Source: Micromonospora radicis (lineage in GTDB: Bacteria > Actinomycetota > Actinomycetes > Mycobacteriales > Micromonosporaceae). Taken from it: 64,000 bases of DNA. The notes below the pieces were generated by a model. It was given only the letters and a program-made list of their open reading frames with translations, was not told where the DNA came from and searched no databases. The translations under genes were made by a program, and so were the position numbers. The first letter of the stretch is position 1. Every line of letters begins with the position of its first letter. The stretch lies in contig NZ_QXEC01000011.1 of NCBI RefSeq assembly GCF_003583405.1, forward strand, positions 1 through 64,000. The letters run 5' to 3'. Of this stretch, positions 24,174 through 33,183 are shown piece after piece.

Positions 24174-25115
24174 GTGTCCGACCACAGCGCGCCCGACGAC
24201 GTCGTACGCCCGCCGGCGCTGCGCCAGGGCGACACCGTCATGCTGGTCTCCCCGTCCGGGCCGACCCGGCCGGAGCGGGTGGCCCGGGGGGTCGAACTGC
24301 TCACCGGCTGGGGCCTGCGGCCGGTGCCGGCCCCGAACGTGTACGCCCGGCACGGCTACCTGGCCGGCACCGACGCGCTGCGCGCGGCCGACCTGAACAC
24401 CGCCTTCGCCGACCCGGCGGTGCGCGGGGTGATCTGCACTCGGGGCGGTTACGGCGCCCAGCGGGTGGTGGACGCGATCGACATGGCGGCCGTACGCCGG
24501 GATCCGAAGGTGGTGGCGGGTTTCTCGGACATCACCGCCCTGCAGTTGGCGCTCTGGCGGGGTGCCCGGCTGGCCGGGGTGCACGGTCCCGGTGCGGCCT
24601 GGCGCGACGAACGCACCCCGTTGGCCTCCGCCGAGTCGCTGCACGCGGCGCTGACCACCACCGAGCCGGTCACCGTACGCGCCGCCGAGAGCGAGGAGAC
24701 CTTCGCCGTACGCGTAGCGGGTCGCGCCGTGGGTCGGCTGCTCGGCGGCAACCTCTGCCTGGTCGTGGCCTCGCTGGGCACCCCGGACATGCCCGACCTG
24801 ACCGGGGCGGTGCTGCTGCTGGAGGACGTGCAGGAGCCGCCGTACAAGGTCGACCGGATGCTCACCCAGCTGCGCCGCGCCGGTGCGCTGGACGGGCTGG
24901 CCGGGGTGGCCGTCGGCCAGTTCACCGACTGCGCGGACGGCTGGGAGGTGAGCGTCGCCGACGTGCTCACCGAGCGTCTGGGTGAGCTGGGCGTGCCGGT
25001 GCTGGGCGGGCTGCCGATCGGGCACGGGCCGGGTCAGCTGAGCGTGCCGGTGGGCACCCGGGCCGTCCTCGACGCCGACGCCGGCACGCTCAGCGTCGCG
25101 CCCGCCGTCCGCTGA
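24174..25115 (+). CDS. LD-carboxypeptidase, S66 family
   Basis: S66 enzymes cleave the L-Lys/DAP-D-Ala bond of muropeptide tetrapeptides in peptidoglycan recycling, or process related microcin-like conjugates. The 313-residue protein has the nucleophile region ICTRGGYGAQRVVDAID, the GFSDITALQLAL strand, and LGGNLCLVVASLGTPDMPD and LLLEDVQEPPYKVDRML blocks, with a C-terminal GLPIGHGPGQLSVPVG His. The expected Ser is a Gly-Tyr-Gly variant (RGGYGAQR), as in many actinobacterial members, so activity needs testing. It starts at GTG 24174 and is divergent from the amidotransferase. No signal peptide is present, so it acts in the cytoplasm. Confidence 0.85.
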   Translation: MSDHSAPDDVVRPPALRQGDTVMLVSPSGPTRPERVARGVELLTGWGLRPVPAPNVYARHGYLAGTDALRAADLNTAFADPAVRGVICTRGGYGAQRVVDAIDMAAVRRDPKVVAGFSDITALQLALWRGARLAGVHGPGAAWRDERTPLASAESLHAALTTTEPVTVRAAESEETFAVRVAGRAVGRLLGGNLCLVVASLGTPDMPDLTGAVLLLEDVQEPPYKVDRMLTQLRRAGALDGLAGVAVGQFTDCADGWEVSVADVLTERLGELGVPVLGGLPIGHGPGQLSVPVGTRAVLDADAGTLSVAPAVR

Positions 25116-25268
25116 CCGTGGCCACCGCCCGTTCGTGGCGCCAACGACTCTCTTGTCCGGTTCGGCGGGCCCGATTGCCAGGCCGCTGACAGGTTCGCCA
25201 CGGGTCATCACCAGCCAGCCCCGTCACTGTCGGTGACGTCAACGCATCACCGACGAGTTGGAGGACTG

Positions 25269-25766
25269 ATGTCCCGCAGCATCTCGAAGAAGCACGTGCT
25301 GGCCGGCCTGGTCGCCGCGGGCGTACTCGGCGTGGGGATCGCCGCTCCCACCGTGGCGCTCGCCGACGACAAGACGCCCAGCGCCAGCGCCGACGCCAGC
25401 CAGCAGGACGACCAGCGGCCCGAGCGTGGGGCGCAGCGGGAGGCGTTCGCCGAGGCCCTCGCCAAGGAGTTGGGCGTGTCCACCGACAAGGTGACCGCCG
25501 CCCTGGAGAAGCTGCGCGAGGAGCACAAGCCGCAGGGCAAGCCGGACGGTGAGCGCCGTGGCGGCGACCGTGAGCGGGGCGGCGACCGTGGGCCGCAGGG
25601 TTCTTCCGAGGACCGCAAGGAGGCCATGGCGGAGCGGCTCGCCAAGGCGGTCGAGGAGGGCAAGCTCACCCAGGAGCAGGCCGACGCGATCACCGCGGCC
25701 GTCGAGGCCGGTGTCTTCGGTGGTCCCGGCGCTCGCGGCGGCAGCGACGACTCCGCCGGCAAGTGA
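25269..25766 (+). CDS. Secreted YckD/DUF2680-like protein
   Basis: This 165-residue protein has a signal peptide (KKHVLAGLVAAGVLGVGIAA, cleavage near ALA-DD). The mature part contains a helical segment FAEALAKELGVSTDKVTAAL and a second one LAKAVEEGKLTQEQADAITA. These short helix pairs recur in YckD/DUF2680-type secreted proteins. Between them is a charged GGDRERGGDRG linker. The function is unknown. The ATG at 25269 follows GGAGGACT. The gene ends in a strong hairpin shared with the convergent amylase. Confidence 0.7.
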   Translation: MSRSISKKHVLAGLVAAGVLGVGIAAPTVALADDKTPSASADASQQDDQRPERGAQREAFAEALAKELGVSTDKVTAALEKLREEHKPQGKPDGERRGGDRERGGDRGPQGSSEDRKEAMAERLAKAVEEGKLTQEQADAITAAVEAGVFGGPGARGGSDDSAGK

Positions 25767-25821
25767 CGCCCGCCGCGCCTGCGTGACCGGCCGCACCGTC
25801 TGGTGACCGCCGGCGGCACGG

Positions 25822-25864
25822 CGGCCGGGGGCGGCACCCGACATCGGGATGCCGCCCCCGGCCG
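25822..25864. terminator. Bidirectional terminator hairpin
   Basis: Perfect 15-bp arms (CGGCCGGGGGCGGCA at 25822 and its complement ending 25864) enclose a 13-base loop, between the convergent secreted-protein and amylase genes. Confidence 0.8.
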
Positions 25865-25895
25865 GGGTGTCACGCCCCGCGCAAGAACACCCGGG

Positions 25896-28800
25896 TCATC
25901 TCAGGTACGGCCCGGTCTCACCGATCTTTCCGGGCGCCGGGTTTCCGGGCAGGCTGAGCACGTACACCCGCAGGTTGCCCTTGCCGCTGACCGAGGCGGT
26001 CAGGGTGCCGTTCGTGACGACCTTGACGTCTCCGGTCACCGCGTCGGTGTAGGTGCCGTTGGGTATGCCGGTGAACGTGGCGCTGCCGGAGACGGTGACC
26101 AGTGCGAAGCTGTCCACCCCGCCCCCGGCGAACCGGCGCTTGTACGCCATCTGGTTACCGCTGATCCCCTCGGTCGAGTACTGCCCCTTCTGGAGCGCGG
26201 GGATGGCCCGGCGGATCTGGTTGAGCCGCTGCACGTGCTTGACCAGTGGCTTGTCCAGGGTCTGGGCGACCGCGCCGGAGGCGCTGGCGACCACGCCGAA
26301 GTCGGCGGCGGTGACGCTGCCGGCCAGGTGACCGCCGTAGTAGGCCCGACCGGTGGTGGCCAGCGGGCAACTCGGGCCGCAGTCGATCGGCGCACCCTTC
26401 TGGAACTCGATCTCGGAGCCGTAGTAGAGCGTCGGGATGCCCCGGAACGTCCACATCAGGCTCATGTTCTCCGCCCAGGCGTCGGTGCCGCCGGTGTACC
26501 GGACGCTGGACTTGTTCGGCCCGTAGTCGTGACTGTCGACGTAGACCACGTTGTAGGTGGCGTCGTTGTAGCTGTCGTCGGAGTCCCGACCGTTGCCGAA
26601 GGCGTTGTTCGCATCGCCGAAGTTCATGTGCATCCGCATGTCGATCACGTTCATGCCGGAGAAGCGCGAGTGATCGGGCGTGTGGTAGTCGTTGCCGCGC
26701 AGGAAGGCGTTGTCACTGGTCGGCTGGTTGCCGGTGCCGAGCAGTTGTTCGTACTCGTACTGCTCGATGGCGGCCCGGACGTCGTCGGGGCTGTACTCGC
26801 GGCGCTCGGACCAGGTGAAGAACTGCGCGGAGTGGTTGACCGAGCCGCGGTTCCACTTGTCGTTGACGAACGCGGCCACCTCGCCGAAGACGTAGAAGTC
26901 CTTGCCCTTCTCACCGTGCCGGGCCACCGCGTGCTGTCGGATCGCCGGTAGGAACCGGCGGTTCCAGGTGACCCGGGGGATGTGCACGGCGGTGTCGATC
27001 CGGAATCCGTCCACGCCCATGTCGATGTACCTGTTGTAGGCGTCGATCAGGTACTGCTGCACCCGCTCGTTCTCGGTGTTGAAGTCGGCCAGGTCCTCGT
27101 GCAGCCAGCAACTGCGCGAGTCCTCGCCCTCCCAGTTGCCGATCCAGCACTGGTGGTACAGGTCGGCCGGGAACAGACCGCTGGTCGGCACGGGCCACTG
27201 GCAGTGGTAGACGGTGTAGCCCTCCCGGCTGTAGGCGCCGTTCGGGGTGCCCCACCGCAGGCAGCGGTTGCCCTCCGGGGCCGACGACGACCACAGGTCA
27301 CCGTTGTACGGGCGCCCCTTGGCCTGGGCGTTCTGTGCGGCGGTCAGCGTGGGGTCGGCACCGTCGTGTTCGTCCATCGGGTCGTACTCCCGGCCAGCCT
27401 GCGGCTGGTCGTAGTACCACTTCCACTGCTCGTCGCGGACGCCGTACACGGTGGGGGTGAACAGGCCCTTGGCCCCCCACCGTGAGCTGTGGTTGTAGAC
27501 CACGTCCTGGAAGATCTTGATGCCCTTGCCGTGCGCGGCGTTGATCAGTTCCTGGTAACTCGCGCCGGGGCTCTCCAGGCGCGGGTCGACCCGCTGGAAG
27601 TCCCAGCCGTGGTAGCCGTGGAAGTCGTAGTCGGAGCGGTTGAGCACCACCGGGGTGATCCAGATGGCGGAGAAGCCGAGGGCCTTGATGTAGTCGAGCT
27701 TGTCGATCAGCCCCTGGAAGTCGCCCCGGAACATCGGGTCGTCGTTGGCCGCGTTGCCGGAGCGCACGTGCTGGCTGCCGCCCCGGTTGTTGCTCGGGTC
27801 GCCGTCGGCGAACCGGGCGGTCATCACGAAGTAGATCGTGTCCTCGCGCGGGTCGCCGCCGAGCGGGGAGCCGCCGGCCGGTGCGGGCGGCGCGTCGCCG
27901 GTGGTCGCGGTCACCGGGTCGCTCGCCGCCGATCGGTTGCCGGCCTCGTCGCGCGCCCGCACCGTCCAGCGGTACGTGGTACGCGGCAACAGGCCACCGG
28001 CCACGTGGCGGGTGCCGGTGGTGGTCACGGTCACCGGTTCCGTCGTGCCGCCGGTGCGGGTCACCTCGTACCCGGTCACCGCCCGGTCGTCGGTGGAGGC
28101 CGTCCAGCTCAGGGTGACCTGGACGTTGTCCACCTCGGCGGTGAGCCCGGTCGGGACGGACGGCGCGGTGGTGTCCGGTGGGGCCGGCGGGCCGCACGGG
28201 TCCGCCGCGGCCGGGGTGACCACGCCGCCGGAGACGGTGCTGCGCCCGGTGCCGATCGCGTAGTCCGCGCCGTTGTTGTTGTCCCACTGGCCGGCGCCGT
28301 TGTTGAAGGCCGCGGTGAGGCCACCGGCCGACTCCAGGTCGATCACCTTGCGCGCCCAGCCGGCGCAGGCCGCCTCCATGGCCACCCCCGGCACCGCGGT
28401 CCAGGCGCCGCCGGTCGGGCGGTAGTGGATGTTCGCGGCACTCCAGCCACGGGTGGTGAGCCGGTAGTAGACCTCGGCGGTCGCCCCGCCGGGTGTACCG
28501 CTCGGCGTCGGCGAGGGACTGCTTCCGACGCACGGGTTTCCGCTGCCGATCCGCCCGCCGGAGACGGTCACCGAGCCGGTGCCGAGTCGGTAGTTGGCCC
28601 CGTTGTTGTTGTCCCAGGTTCCCGTGCCGTTGGTGAAGACGACCTGCAGGCCGGTGGCGGCACCCAGGTCGATGCTCTTGCGCCGCCAACCGGTGCAGGC
28701 GGGTTCCATGGCGACGCCGGGAACGGGGGTCCAGGCGGCACCGTCCACGCCGTAGTGGACGTTGACCGAGGAACCCCAGGCGGTGGGTGGCTGGTAGTAG

Positions 28801-28937
28801 ACCGTGACGGTGTTGGCGGCGGCGGCCGAGGTAACGGGCAGCAGGCTGACGGTGAGGCCGACGGCGAGGGCGAGAACGCCCCACCGTCCCCGCCGCCGAC
28901 CGCGCGCGCCCGCACGGCTCATCGAACGGTGTTCCAT
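25896..28937 (-). CDS. Secreted alpha-amylase (GH13) with two starch-binding modules and FN3
   Basis: This 1013-residue secreted enzyme hydrolyses alpha-1,4-glucans. After a signal peptide (VLALAVGLTVSLLPVTSAAA) come two tandem CBM25/26-like starch-binding modules (about residues 43-130 and 155-245; each has YY...W..HY, W..VPGVAMEAAC and DNNNGA.Y). A fibronectin type III domain (about 255-345) precedes the GH13 barrel from about residue 370. Catalytic motifs are GFRIDTAVH (nucleophile Asp near 646), FGEVA (acid Glu near 684) and VDSHDYG (Asp near 802). A beta-sandwich tail ends the protein. The ATG at 28937 follows AGGAGA. TTGCAAG/CTTGCA motifs upstream suggest maltose-type LacI-family control. 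Confidence 0.93.
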   Translation of the reverse strand: MEHRSMSRAGARGRRRGRWGVLALAVGLTVSLLPVTSAAAANTVTVYYQPPTAWGSSVNVHYGVDGAAWTPVPGVAMEPACTGWRRKSIDLGAATGLQVVFTNGTGTWDNNNGANYRLGTGSVTVSGGRIGSGNPCVGSSPSPTPSGTPGGATAEVYYRLTTRGWSAANIHYRPTGGAWTAVPGVAMEAACAGWARKVIDLESAGGLTAAFNNGAGQWDNNNGADYAIGTGRSTVSGGVVTPAAADPCGPPAPPDTTAPSVPTGLTAEVDNVQVTLSWTASTDDRAVTGYEVTRTGGTTEPVTVTTTGTRHVAGGLLPRTTYRWTVRARDEAGNRSAASDPVTATTGDAPPAPAGGSPLGGDPREDTIYFVMTARFADGDPSNNRGGSQHVRSGNAANDDPMFRGDFQGLIDKLDYIKALGFSAIWITPVVLNRSDYDFHGYHGWDFQRVDPRLESPGASYQELINAAHGKGIKIFQDVVYNHSSRWGAKGLFTPTVYGVRDEQWKWYYDQPQAGREYDPMDEHDGADPTLTAAQNAQAKGRPYNGDLWSSSAPEGNRCLRWGTPNGAYSREGYTVYHCQWPVPTSGLFPADLYHQCWIGNWEGEDSRSCWLHEDLADFNTENERVQQYLIDAYNRYIDMGVDGFRIDTAVHIPRVTWNRRFLPAIRQHAVARHGEKGKDFYVFGEVAAFVNDKWNRGSVNHSAQFFTWSERREYSPDDVRAAIEQYEYEQLLGTGNQPTSDNAFLRGNDYHTPDHSRFSGMNVIDMRMHMNFGDANNAFGNGRDSDDSYNDATYNVVYVDSHDYGPNKSSVRYTGGTDAWAENMSLMWTFRGIPTLYYGSEIEFQKGAPIDCGPSCPLATTGRAYYGGHLAGSVTAADFGVVASASGAVAQTLDKPLVKHVQRLNQIRRAIPALQKGQYSTEGISGNQMAYKRRFAGGGVDSFALVTVSGSATFTGIPNGTYTDAVTGDVKVVTNGTLTASVSGKGNLRVYVLSLPGNPAPGKIGETGPYLR

Positions 28938-28991
28938 GGCTCTCCTGACACCTCGCGTCGGGCTCAGCCCGGCGCATCAACGCGAAAGGTG

Positions 28992-29037
28992 TTGCAAGCC
29001 CTTGCAGCAAGGTTGCGAGGAAGTTACCAGCTTGCAT
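28992..29037 (-). promoter_or_regulatory. Candidate MalR/LacI-type operators of the amylase gene
   Basis: A CCTTGCAGCAAGG palindrome (29000-29012) lies beside TTGCAAG (28992) and CTTGCAT (29031), 55-100 bp before the amylase start. TGCAAG-type direct and inverted repeats are known operators of actinobacterial alpha-amylase genes. The regulator is not in this window. Confidence 0.5.
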
Positions 29038-29159
29038 CCCTCGCCACCAGAGAGCACCTCCACCGACATCCTGTTCTAGCTGGTCAAGCATATGGAAGAG
29101 ACTTACAAACCTTTCAGCACCATTCACCGGGTACCGCTGACCGCCACCCCAGACACGGA

Positions 29160-29194
29160 CCACCCCGGCCGGGCACGAAGCCCGACCGGGGTGG
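29160..29194 (-). terminator. Terminator hairpin of the DUF350 gene
   Basis: CCACCCCGGCCGGGC, loop ACGAA, then GCCCGACCGGGGTGG pair with one mismatch, just after the stop of the DUF350 gene on the minus strand. Confidence 0.7.
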
Positions 29195-29208
29195 GACGGC
29201 GGATCAGC

Positions 29209-29634
29209 TCAGGCGATGCAGGCGCAGACGATCAACGCGGCGCCGAAGTGGCTGGCGGCGCTGACCTTGGCCACCGGGTGGGGCTCCTCGGAGCAGATGA
29301 CCTCGCCGAGTTTGCCCGGGGTGAGCAGGTCCAGGACGACAAAGGCCAGCGCCATGATGCCGAGGCCGATCAGCCCGAACAGCACCGTCGAGGCCAGCCC
29401 CTTGGCGAAGTCGTGGTAGCTGGTCAGGATCGCGGTGAACACGATTCCGGCGACGCCGAGCTGGTTGGCGGCGAGCAGCAGCCCGGCGTTGGCGTTGCGG
29501 CGTACCCAGATCAGGTCCCGCAGCTTGCCGGGCGTGAGCAGGTCGACCAGCCCGAACCCGGCGGCCATCAGGCCGACGCCGACGACGCCGAACACCACAC
29601 TCTGCCAGGCCCCGCTGAGCAGATCCTCCAACAC
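29209..29634 (-). CDS. DUF350 inner-membrane protein
   Basis: This 141-residue protein has four hydrophobic helices arranged as two similar halves: VVGVGLMAAGFGLVDLLTPGKL and IGLGIMALAFVVLDLLTPGKL are clear internal repeats, typical of DUF350. The family is widespread and linked to membrane-remodelling or stress genes, without an assigned biochemical role. The start is ATG at 29634. It lies 96 bp downstream of glnA2 on the same strand; a shared transcript is possible. Confidence 0.85.
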   Translation of the reverse strand: MLEDLLSGAWQSVVFGVVGVGLMAAGFGLVDLLTPGKLRDLIWVRRNANAGLLLAANQLGVAGIVFTAILTSYHDFAKGLASTVLFGLIGLGIMALAFVVLDLLTPGKLGEVICSEEPHPVAKVSAASHFGAALIVCACIA

Positions 29635-29730
29635 CGACTGCCTCCCCGACCGTCATCTCCGGCCGGCAGGGCGCCGGCACGGTGATCGAGACGATAGCGG
29701 CAGCCCGCAACGGGCCGGCGGCCCGGCGGG

Positions 29731-31080
29731 TTACAGCGACAGGTAGTGCTGGCGCTCGTACGGGGTGACCTCCCGGCGGTACTGCTCCCACTCGGCCCGC
29801 TTGTTGCGCAGGAAGAAGTCGAAGACGTGCTCACCGAGCACCTCGGCGACCAGTTCCGAGCCGGCCATCACGTCGATCGCCTCGGCCAGGTTCTCCGGCA
29901 GCGGCTCGTACCCCATGGCCCGCCGTTCGGCGCTGGTCAGCGACCACACGTCGTCCTCGGCGCCCGGCGGCAGCTCGTAACCCTCCTCGATGCCCTTCAT
30001 CCCGGCACCGAGCAGCACCGCGAAGGCGAGGTACGGGTTGGCGGCCGAGTCGGGCGAGCGGACCTCCACCCGGGCCGAGTTGGGCTTGCCGTACGCCGGG
30101 ACGCGGACCAACGCGGAGCGGTTCAGGTGCCCCCAGCAGACGTACGCCGGGCTCTCGGTGACCCGGTCCGGCAGGGCCTGCGGGAACAGCCGCTTGTACG
30201 AGTTCACCCACTGGTTGGTGACCGCGGTGTACTCCCGGGCGTGGGCCAGCAGGCCGGCGATGAACGCCCGGGCCACCTTGGAGAGCTTCATCGGATCGCC
30301 CGCGTCGTGGAACGCGTTGCGCTCCCCCTCGAACAGCGACAGGTGGGTGTGCATGCCGCTGCCCGGCTGGTCGGTGAAGGGCTTCGGCATGAAGGTGGCC
30401 TGGACGCCGGTGGAGAGCGCCACCTCCTTGACCACGTGCCGGAAGGTCATGATGTTGTCGGCGGTGGTCAGCGCGTCGGCGTAGCGCAGGTCGATCTCCT
30501 GCTGGCCGGGGGCGACCTCGTGGTGGCTGAACTCCACCGAGATGCCGATCCGCTCCAGCGACAGCACCGCCTGGCGGCGGAAGTCACGGGCCACCGCGTG
30601 GGTGGTGTGCTCGAAGTAGCCGCCGGTGTCCACCGGCACCGGGACCGAGCCGTCCATCGGCCCGTTCTCCAGCAGGAAGAACTCGATCTCGGGATGGGTG
30701 TAGAAGGTGAAGCCCTTCTCGGCCGCCCGGGACAGCGCCCGGCGCAGCACGTGCCGGGGGTCGGCCCAGGACGGGCTGCCGTCGGGCAGCAGGATGTCGC
30801 AGAACATCCGGGCGCTCTCGCCGCTGACCCCGCCCTCGAAGGGGAACACCTGGAACGTCGTCGGGTCGGGCATGGCCACCATGTCGGACTCGAAGACCCG
30901 GGCGAAGCCCTCGATCGCCGAGCCGTCGAAGCCGATGCCCTCCTCGAAGGCGGCCTCCAGCTCGGCGGGGGCGACCGAGACGCTCTTGAGCGTGCCCAGC
31001 ACGTCGGTGAACCAGAGCCGGACGAAGCGGATGTCCCGCTCTTCCAGCGTACGGAGGACGAACTCCTGCTGACGGTCCAC
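29731..31080 (-). CDS. glnA2: Glutamine synthetase type I paralogue (GlnA2-like)
   Basis: This 449-residue glutamine synthetase corresponds by order and sequence style to GlnA2 beside glnE in mycobacteria. It has FDGSAIEGF with the ammonium-site Asp, PEIEFFLLE, FSHHEVAPGQQEID, PGSGMHTHLS and RNSA-type loops (LNRSALVRVP), so real glutamine synthesis is plausible. At the adenylylation position it reads DVWSLTSAE, Trp in place of Tyr, so it should escape GlnE control. In its promoter region, GTAAC-n6-GTAAT is a weak GlnR-like site on the minus strand near 31166-31182. Its start ATG is at 31080. Confidence 0.92.
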   Translation of the reverse strand: MDRQQEFVLRTLEERDIRFVRLWFTDVLGTLKSVSVAPAELEAAFEEGIGFDGSAIEGFARVFESDMVAMPDPTTFQVFPFEGGVSGESARMFCDILLPDGSPSWADPRHVLRRALSRAAEKGFTFYTHPEIEFFLLENGPMDGSVPVPVDTGGYFEHTTHAVARDFRRQAVLSLERIGISVEFSHHEVAPGQQEIDLRYADALTTADNIMTFRHVVKEVALSTGVQATFMPKPFTDQPGSGMHTHLSLFEGERNAFHDAGDPMKLSKVARAFIAGLLAHAREYTAVTNQWVNSYKRLFPQALPDRVTESPAYVCWGHLNRSALVRVPAYGKPNSARVEVRSPDSAANPYLAFAVLLGAGMKGIEEGYELPPGAEDDVWSLTSAERRAMGYEPLPENLAEAIDVMAGSELVAEVLGEHVFDFFLRNKRAEWEQYRREVTPYERQHYLSL

Positions 31081-31288
31081 TACCCCAACCTTCCGCGACG
31101 CTATGTCCGCCTTCGGCCGGGCTTTACCCGACCTGACCGACCAGTCTCCACCGACCCGATTACGCAGACGTTACGCGAACCGCCGTCACCCCGTCCCGCG
31201 CAGTCCCGACCCGCGGTCGGCGGCCCGCACGGCCGGCGAGAGCCGGCGCCCACGTGTCGACCCCACCCCGCTGGGGCAAGATGAGGAC

Positions 31289-33055
31289 ATGCCCACCCTG
31301 CGTCTCGCTCTGTGCCAGGTCAACCCCAGCGTCGGCGACCTCACCGGCAACGCCGCCCTCGTCCGCGCCTGGACCCGCCGGGCCGCCGACGCCGGCGCCC
31401 AGCTGGCGCTCTTCCCGGAGATGATGCTGACCGGCTACCCGGTGGAGGACCTGGTCTTCCGACGGTCCTTCGTCGCCGCGTCGAAGGCGGCCCTGGACGC
31501 TCTCGCCGCCGACCTCGCCGCCGACGGGCTGGGTGAGCTGCCGGTCGTGGTCGGCTACCTGGACGCCGACGGGCCGCCGCAGGTCAGCGGGGACGCCGAG
31601 CCCGGCCGCGGCGCCCGCAACGCGGCCGCGCTGCTGCACCGGGGCACGGTGGCGGCCACCTACTTCAAGCACCACCTGCCCAACTACGGCGTCTTCGACG
31701 AGGACCGCTACTTCGTCTCCGGTGACATGCTCACCGTGGTCCGCCTCGGCGGGGTGGACGTGGCGCTGACCATCTGCGAGGACCTGTGGCAGGCCGGCGG
31801 CCCGTTCGCCGCCGCCCGGACGGCCGGCGTCGGGCTGGTGGTCAACATCAACGGCTCGCCGTACGAGCTGAACAAGGACGACGTACGACTGCCGGTGGTC
31901 CGCCGCCGGGCCGCCGAGGCTGGCGCCACCATCGCGTACGTCAACATGATCGGCGGGCAGGACGAGTTGGTCTTCGAGGGCGACTCGATGATCGTCGCGC
32001 CGGACGGGACGCTGCTGACCCGGGCCCCACAGTTCGTCGAGCACCTGCTCGTACACGACGTGCAGGTGCCGGCGGCCACCGACGGGGCCACGGCCGCCGA
32101 CGGCGCGGAGGTCGCCGACGGGCTGCGGGTGGTACGTCGTACGGTCGATCCGATCCCGGCCGCGCCGGACGGCCCGGCGGCCACCGGCGGGATCATCGAG
32201 CCGGTGGCCGACGAGGCCGAGGTGTGGCAGGCGCTGGTGCTGGGCCTGCGCGACTACGTGAACAAGAACCGCTTCCCGTCGGTGGTGCTCGGCCTCTCCG
32301 GCGGCATCGACTCGGCGGTGGTGGCGGCCATCGCGGTGGACGCGCTGGGCCCGGAGCGCGTGGTCGCCGTCTCCATGCCCAGCCAGCACTCCTCGGAGCA
32401 CAGCCGGGAGGACGCGGCCGACCTGGCCAAGCGCACCGGGCTGGACTACCGGGTCGAACCGATCCAGCCGATGGTCGACACCTTCCTGGCGAACCTGTCG
32501 CTGTCCGGGGTGGCGGTGGAGAACCTCCAGGCACGGGTACGCGGCGTGCTCCTGATGGCGCTGTCGAACCAGGAGGGGCCGTTGGTGCTCACCACCGGCA
32601 ACAAGAGCGAACTGGCGGTCGGCTACTCCACCCTCTACGGCGACTCGGTCGGCGGCTTCAACCCGATCAAGGACGTCTGGAAGACGCTGGTCTGGCGGCT
32701 GGCCAAGTGGCGCAACGCCGAGGCGACCCGCACCGGGCAGACGCCGCCGATCCCGGAGAACTCGATCGGCAAGCCACCGAGCGCCGAGTTGAGCCCGGGC
32801 CAACTGGACAGCGACAGCCTGCCCGACTACGACGTTCTCGATCCGATCCTGATCGGCTACGTGGACGGTGACCTGGGCCGGGACGGCCTGGTCGCCTCGG
32901 GTCACGACCCGGCGGTGGTGGACAAGGTGCTGCGGATGGTGGATACCGCCGAGTACAAGCGCCGCCAGTCCGCCCCCGGCACCAAGATCTCCATGAAGGC
33001 GTTCGGCCGGGACCGCCGGTTGCCGATCACCAACCGGTGGCGCGAGGACGGCTGA
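31289..33055 (+). CDS. nadE: Glutamine-dependent NAD+ synthetase NadE
   Basis: NadE makes NAD+ from deamido-NAD+, ATP and glutamine. The 588-residue protein has two domains. The N-terminal nitrilase-like glutaminase shows LFPEMMLTGYP (Glu), FKHHLPNYGVFDEDRYF (Lys) and TICEDLWQ (Cys) of the Glu-Lys-Cys triad. The C-terminal ATP-pyrophosphatase domain has the P-loop GLSGGIDSAVVAAIA near residue 333 and TTGNKSELAVGYSTLYGD. The linker contains an Ala-Asp-Gly-rich stretch (ATDGATAADGAEVADG). The ATG at 31289 follows GATGAGG. The gene is divergent from glnA2, placing another glutamine user beside the glutamine synthetases. Confidence 0.96.
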   Translation: MPTLRLALCQVNPSVGDLTGNAALVRAWTRRAADAGAQLALFPEMMLTGYPVEDLVFRRSFVAASKAALDALAADLAADGLGELPVVVGYLDADGPPQVSGDAEPGRGARNAAALLHRGTVAATYFKHHLPNYGVFDEDRYFVSGDMLTVVRLGGVDVALTICEDLWQAGGPFAAARTAGVGLVVNINGSPYELNKDDVRLPVVRRRAAEAGATIAYVNMIGGQDELVFEGDSMIVAPDGTLLTRAPQFVEHLLVHDVQVPAATDGATAADGAEVADGLRVVRRTVDPIPAAPDGPAATGGIIEPVADEAEVWQALVLGLRDYVNKNRFPSVVLGLSGGIDSAVVAAIAVDALGPERVVAVSMPSQHSSEHSREDAADLAKRTGLDYRVEPIQPMVDTFLANLSLSGVAVENLQARVRGVLLMALSNQEGPLVLTTGNKSELAVGYSTLYGDSVGGFNPIKDVWKTLVWRLAKWRNAEATRTGQTPPIPENSIGKPPSAELSPGQLDSDSLPDYDVLDPILIGYVDGDLGRDGLVASGHDPAVVDKVLRMVDTAEYKRRQSAPGTKISMKAFGRDRRLPITNRWREDG

Positions 33056-33183
33056 GCGACGACGCCCTGCTCAGCCGGGAGTGACATCCTGCACTGCGCC
33101 CTGCCGCGACCGGGGTCACCGGTGCGACGATCGCGGCAGCGCCCGGGGACCGCGTACGCGGCCTCGAGGAAAGGAGAAGTGCC

